DNA of 16,364 nt, from the NCBI GenBank assembly GCA_047639325.1, contig JBLINN010000057.1, positions 1 to 16,364 on the forward strand, written 5' to 3'. Under the pieces are notes generated by a model. It was not told the origin of the DNA, searched no databases, and was given only the letters and a program-made list of their open reading frames with translations. This document shows positions 13,440 to 16,364 of the stretch, one piece after another (within the stretch, counting starts at the first letter, position 1; each line of letters starts with the position of its first letter). This DNA is from NVQY01 sp047639325. GTDB lineage: Bacteria; Pseudomonadota; Alphaproteobacteria; Rhodobacterales; Rhodobacteraceae. The translations under genes and the position numbers were made by a program.

Positions 13440-14399
13440 ATGATCAACATTATCAAACCAATCGCCGCCGCCGTGGCAATCGCCGGCCTGGCCGCAACAT
13501 CGGCCTTCGCCGAAACCCGCGTCACCTATAAATCGGCCAAGACCACGTCATCCTATTACCAGATGGCAGTGCAGATCGCCGAGGCGATGAAGGCCGGGTC
13601 AGACGGCAATATCATCGTCACCGTCGAAGAAAGCCAAGGCTCGGTCCAGAACGTGATGGAAGTTAAGGCGCGCGGGGGCGACTATGTGTTTACCACGCCG
13701 CCAGTGCTGGTCCAGCTGGCGCAGGGCGGCAAGGCAATGTTCAAGGACAAGAGCGACCCGGCCTTTGACGAGATCCGCGCGCTGTTCCCGATCCCGTCGC
13801 TGACCATGCATTTTGTCATGTCCGAGGCATCAGGCGTCACCGATTTTGGCGGGCTTGAGGGTAAGACACTGTTGCTGGGCAAGGGGTCTTTTGGGGCACG
13901 AGAGGGTGAAAAATACCTCAAACTGTTTGGGCTGGAAGGCAAAGTGAAAATCGCCGATGTCGAACTGTCCGGCGCGGTGCCTGCGCTGAAGAACGGCCAG
14001 ATCGATGGGTTTGTCACCGCAGGATCGTTCCCGGCGCCCAACGTGATCGAGGCCGCTGCGTCGACAGGGGTTACTGTATTGTCGTTGTCTGACGACCAAA
14101 TCGCCACCAGCAAACGCGCACGTCTGGTGATTCCGGCCGGGACGTACACTGGCCAGACCAGCGATATCGTCACCACATCGCTGCCGGTTGTGGCCTACAC
14201 CACCACCAAGATGGACGATGACACAGCCTATGCGCTGACCAAAACCTATTGGGAAGGCAAAGCGACGATGGGCGATGCGGCCCCGTGGTGGAACGGCGTC
14301 GACAATGAGCTGATGGCCAACATCACCGGCAAGATCCACCCCGGCGCGCAGAAATACTATGCCGATGCCGGGATCGCCTTGACCGAGGTGCAAAAATAA
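13440..14399 (+). CDS. TAXI-family TRAP transporter solute-binding protein
   Basis: A 319-residue periplasmic receptor of the TAXI class, which is unrelated in sequence to DctP receptors. The signal peptide (Lys6, hydrophobic 8-22) should be cut after SAFA at residue 24. The mature protein shows the TAXI layout: TYKSAKTTSSYYQMAVQIAE near the start, GDYVFTTPPVLVQLAQGG, a GKTLLLGKGSFGAREGEKYL phosphate-loop-like segment, SGAVPALKNGQIDGFVTAGS and the ending KIHPGAQKYYADAGI. ATG at 13440 was preferred to 13419 because GGGAGAAA lies directly before it and the signal peptide begins cleanly. It pairs with the fused permease downstream. Known ligands in this class include glutamate and other small acids. 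The ligand here is unknown; malonate or a related dicarboxylate is possible from context only. Confidence 0.88.
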   Translation: MINIIKPIAAAVAIAGLAATSAFAETRVTYKSAKTTSSYYQMAVQIAEAMKAGSDGNIIVTVEESQGSVQNVMEVKARGGDYVFTTPPVLVQLAQGGKAMFKDKSDPAFDEIRALFPIPSLTMHFVMSEASGVTDFGGLEGKTLLLGKGSFGAREGEKYLKLFGLEGKVKIADVELSGAVPALKNGQIDGFVTAGSFPAPNVIEAAASTGVTVLSLSDDQIATSKRARLVIPAGTYTGQTSDIVTTSLPVVAYTTTKMDDDTAYALTKTYWEGKATMGDAAPWWNGVDNELMANITGKIHPGAQKYYADAGIALTEVQK

Positions 14400-14423
14400 T
14401 CTGACCTGACAGGATGTATGAAT

Positions 14424-14449
14424 TGGCCGGGCAGGAAATTGCCCGGCCA
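14424..14449 (+). terminator. Intercistronic hairpin after the TAXI receptor gene
   Basis: TGGCCGGGCA (14424-14433) and TGCCCGGCCA (14440-14449) form a perfect 10-bp stem around GGAAAT, 24 bases after the receptor stop. No T-run follows. The position matches the hairpin after matP, between a receptor gene and its permease. It also argues against ATG at 14449 as the permease start, since that codon begins in the stem. Confidence 0.65.
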
Positions 14450-14475
14450 TGATTTTGAAAGGGCACCGGTTCATT

Positions 14476-16260
14476 ATGAACGTCGAAAAACATGCATCCC
14501 CGCTGCGGTGGGTTTGGCTGGGACTGGCTGGCGTGATGGTGGCCTTTCATCTGGGGCTGATCTTTTGGGGGTTGGTGCCCAATCTGGTCAGCCGCCCGTT
14601 GCATCTGGCATTCATCCTGCCTTGGGTGTTTGTGTTTGCCGCCAAATCAAAGGCTGGGCTGATCTCGGGCGCAATTCTGGCGGTGCTTGGCGTATCCGCC
14701 GCACTGTGGATCGCCGTGAACCACGACATGCTGGGCGACCAATACGGGTTCCTCGAAAGCAATTTTCAGGTTGGCGTTGCCATTACCCTTCTGGTCTGCG
14801 TGATCGAAGCCGCCCGCCGTGCAATAGGCTGGCCCCTACCCATGGTGGCAGTCACGGCGCTGGCCTATGCGCTGTTTGGCGCTTCGATCCCCGGGGAATT
14901 CGGCCATTCCGGCACCCCTTTGCGCAGTTTTCTGGGCACGCTGACCATTGCCGAGGGCGGCATCTGGGGCAGCTTGACGGCTGTATCCGTTGGTGTCGTG
15001 TCTATTTTTGTGATCTTCGGCGCGGTTCTGAATGCGGGCGAGGCTGGTCAGGGCTTCATGAACGTCGCGGCCGCCGCTGCCGGGCGCCTGACTGGGGGCG
15101 CGGCCAAAGTGTCGGTAATCTCGTCGGCGCTGTTCGGGTCGATCTCGGGGTCTGCGTCGGCCAATGTGGCCTCGACCGGGGCCATCACCCTGCCTGCGAT
15201 GACCAAACTTGGCTACCCCAAACGCTTGGCCGCCGCCGTCGAGGCCGTTGCCTCGTCTGGCGGCCAGATCATGCCACCGCTGATGGGTGCCGGAGCCTTT
15301 GTGATGGTTGAGCTGACGGGCGTGCCCTATACCAGCATCGTGGCCGCCGCGATTTTGCCAGCCGTGCTGTATTTCTTTGCCGTGTGGATGGGCATCAACG
15401 CCTATGCAAAACGGTTCGAATTGCGCGGGATCGACGCGTCGGAACAGCCGTCAACGCGGGATGTGCTGATCACCTCAGGTTTTTTCATGGTGCCGTTTCT
15501 GGTGTTGCTATGGGGCATGTTCGGGGCCGGGTTCACGCCGCAATACGCCGCCTGCATGGCCATTCTAGCCGGAACGCTATTGTTATTCTTCAACCGTGAA
15601 GCGCGATTTGACTGGGATCAGATCGCCACACGGATATCGTCGGCCCTGCTGAATGCCGCGCGTCAGATCGCGATGATCGCCGCAATCATCTTCTGTGCGT
15701 CGATTATCATCGGAGTTCTGTCGATCACCGGGTTGGGGGTGAAAATCACCTCGTTGATCCTGTCCGGGTCAGGCGGGTTGCTGTGGCCATCATTGTTGCT
15801 GACCGCGCTGGCCTGTCTGGTGCTGGGGATGGAAGTACCGACAACCGCCGCCTATGTGATCTGCGTGTCGGTTGCTGGCCCGGCCCTGATTCAACAAGGG
15901 CTGGAGCCGTTGCAGGCACATCTGTTTGTGTTCTGGTTCGCCCTGCTGTCGACCATCACACCGCCGGTCTGTGGAGCCGTATTCATCGCGGCCGGAATGA
16001 TCGGTGAGAACTGGATCAAGGTTGCGTTGACGGCGATGGCGCTGGGGGTCGGGCTGTATGTGATCCCACTGGGGATGATTGCAAACCCGGACATCCTGCG
16101 GCTTGCCGAAGCACCTGGGGCCGCTGTTTTGGCCTTCCTGCGGATGGCTGTTGGCCTGGCGGTGCTTAGCTACGGGCTGATTGCCCCCAAAACAGTGCTG
16201 ATAAAGCTTCTGGTCGGCCTATCGGGGCTGGCTATCGTCATGTCTGGCGTAATATTTTAA
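14476..16260 (+). CDS. TAXI-type TRAP transporter fused membrane subunit (DctQM)
   Basis: A 594-residue permease in which a small DctQ-like N-terminal part (about 1-130, four helices) is fused to a DctM-like part. DctM landmarks include SIFVIFGAVLNAGEAGQGFM, SSALFGSISGSASANVASTG, LPAMTKLGYPKRLAAAVEAV and ASSGGQIMPPLMGAGAFVMV, which are typical of the fused TAXI-associated family, and in the second half LGMEVPTTAAYVI and STITPPVCGAVFIAAG. I chose ATG at 14476 because AAAGGG (14458-14463) is upstream and the in-frame ATG at 14449 begins in a hairpin and lacks a ribosome-binding site. It follows its receptor gene by 76 bases. The gene is intact to its stop, and an AT-rich stretch follows with no recognisable gene. 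Confidence 0.92.
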   Translation: MNVEKHASPLRWVWLGLAGVMVAFHLGLIFWGLVPNLVSRPLHLAFILPWVFVFAAKSKAGLISGAILAVLGVSAALWIAVNHDMLGDQYGFLESNFQVGVAITLLVCVIEAARRAIGWPLPMVAVTALAYALFGASIPGEFGHSGTPLRSFLGTLTIAEGGIWGSLTAVSVGVVSIFVIFGAVLNAGEAGQGFMNVAAAAAGRLTGGAAKVSVISSALFGSISGSASANVASTGAITLPAMTKLGYPKRLAAAVEAVASSGGQIMPPLMGAGAFVMVELTGVPYTSIVAAAILPAVLYFFAVWMGINAYAKRFELRGIDASEQPSTRDVLITSGFFMVPFLVLLWGMFGAGFTPQYAACMAILAGTLLLFFNREARFDWDQIATRISSALLNAARQIAMIAAIIFCASIIIGVLSITGLGVKITSLILSGSGGLLWPSLLLTALACLVLGMEVPTTAAYVICVSVAGPALIQQGLEPLQAHLFVFWFALLSTITPPVCGAVFIAAGMIGENWIKVALTAMALGVGLYVIPLGMIANPDILRLAEAPGAAVLAFLRMAVGLAVLSYGLIAPKTVLIKLLVGLSGLAIVMSGVIF

Positions 16261-16364
16261 TAATATTTTATTACAATACCTTAGTCCCGCATTTCCCAAG
16301 TAACTTGACATTTTCGCACCTTCCGATTCCCAGTAACGTGTTATATTTCAGCATGTTAATTGGG

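Noticed and set aside
13419..13442. ATG at 13419 as the start of the TAXI receptor
   Set aside because: It would place extra polar residues before the signal peptide and ignore the GGGAGAAA ribosome-binding site directly before ATG 13440.
14418..15311. Open frame of 297 codons on the + strand overlapping the TAXI permease
   Set aside because: It is a shifted frame inside the fused permease, with Arg/Gly/Trp/Cys-rich composition unlike any known family and no ribosome-binding site.
16249..16274. AT-rich direct repeat (AATATTTTA twice, 11-base period) with GTAATA/TATTAC ends at the 3' end of the TAXI permease gene
   Set aside because: Arms of 6 bp with no GC content are too weak to call a terminator, and two short units in AT-rich DNA can arise by chance.
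16305..16348. TTGACA (16305-16310) and TATATT (16343-16348) as a promoter for a gene beyond the window
   Set aside because: The spacing is about 32 bases, about twice the normal distance, and no gene start is visible before the window ends.

Overview
The window reads as a chromosomal segment of a GC-rich alphaproteobacterium, most likely a marine Rhodobacterales (Roseobacter-type) organism. That placement is an inference from base composition, the density of TRAP transporters and family resemblance; there is no rRNA or other marker to confirm it. Two functional blocks are separated by a short decayed stretch. No tRNA, rRNA or CRISPR was seen.

Block 1 (1-6100, + strand) is a nearly complete N-ATPase operon, the alternative and often horizontally transferred F1Fo-type ATPase with the gene order atpD-C-Q-R-B-E-F-A-G. 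It differs from the housekeeping ATP synthase in several ways: it has atpQ and atpR, its atpB-E-F block lies between atpC and atpA, it lacks a delta-subunit gene, and its b subunit is long. The window opens inside atpD, so the P-loop end of beta is missing. The genes are very tightly packed: six ATGA stop/start overlaps, one 17-base overlap and one 3-base gap. The c subunit carries the glutamate-serine-threonine-tyrosine ion-site signature of Na+-binding rings, plus a second glutamate in the first helix.

The spacer (6101-6860) holds no intact gene. It contains a possible terminator hairpin after atpG, a broken IS5-family transposase remnant on the - strand, the N-terminal remnant of a different IS5-family transposase on the + strand, and the decayed DNA-binding domain of a LuxR-type regulator. 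Each transposase remnant is interrupted at a different place by a related element of about 40 nt that forms a hairpin. The two copies differ by a compensatory base-pair change, which is the most unusual signal in the window.

Block 2 (6861-16260) is a malonate-use locus. A divergent GntR/FCD regulator (MatR-like) faces a DctP-QM TRAP transporter (matP, matQ, matM), followed by malonyl-CoA decarboxylase (matA) and malonyl-CoA synthetase (matB). The inferred pathway is uptake of malonate, activation to malonyl-CoA at the cost of ATP, then decarboxylation to acetyl-CoA. The regulator/matP intergenic region contains two adjacent palindromes, one being TTGTATACAA. Downstream on the same strand is a second, unrelated TRAP system of the TAXI class: a periplasmic receptor and a fused DctQM permease. 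Perfect 10-bp hairpins lie after matP, after matB and after the TAXI receptor gene. The last 104 bases (16261-16364) are AT-rich and hold no gene I can support.
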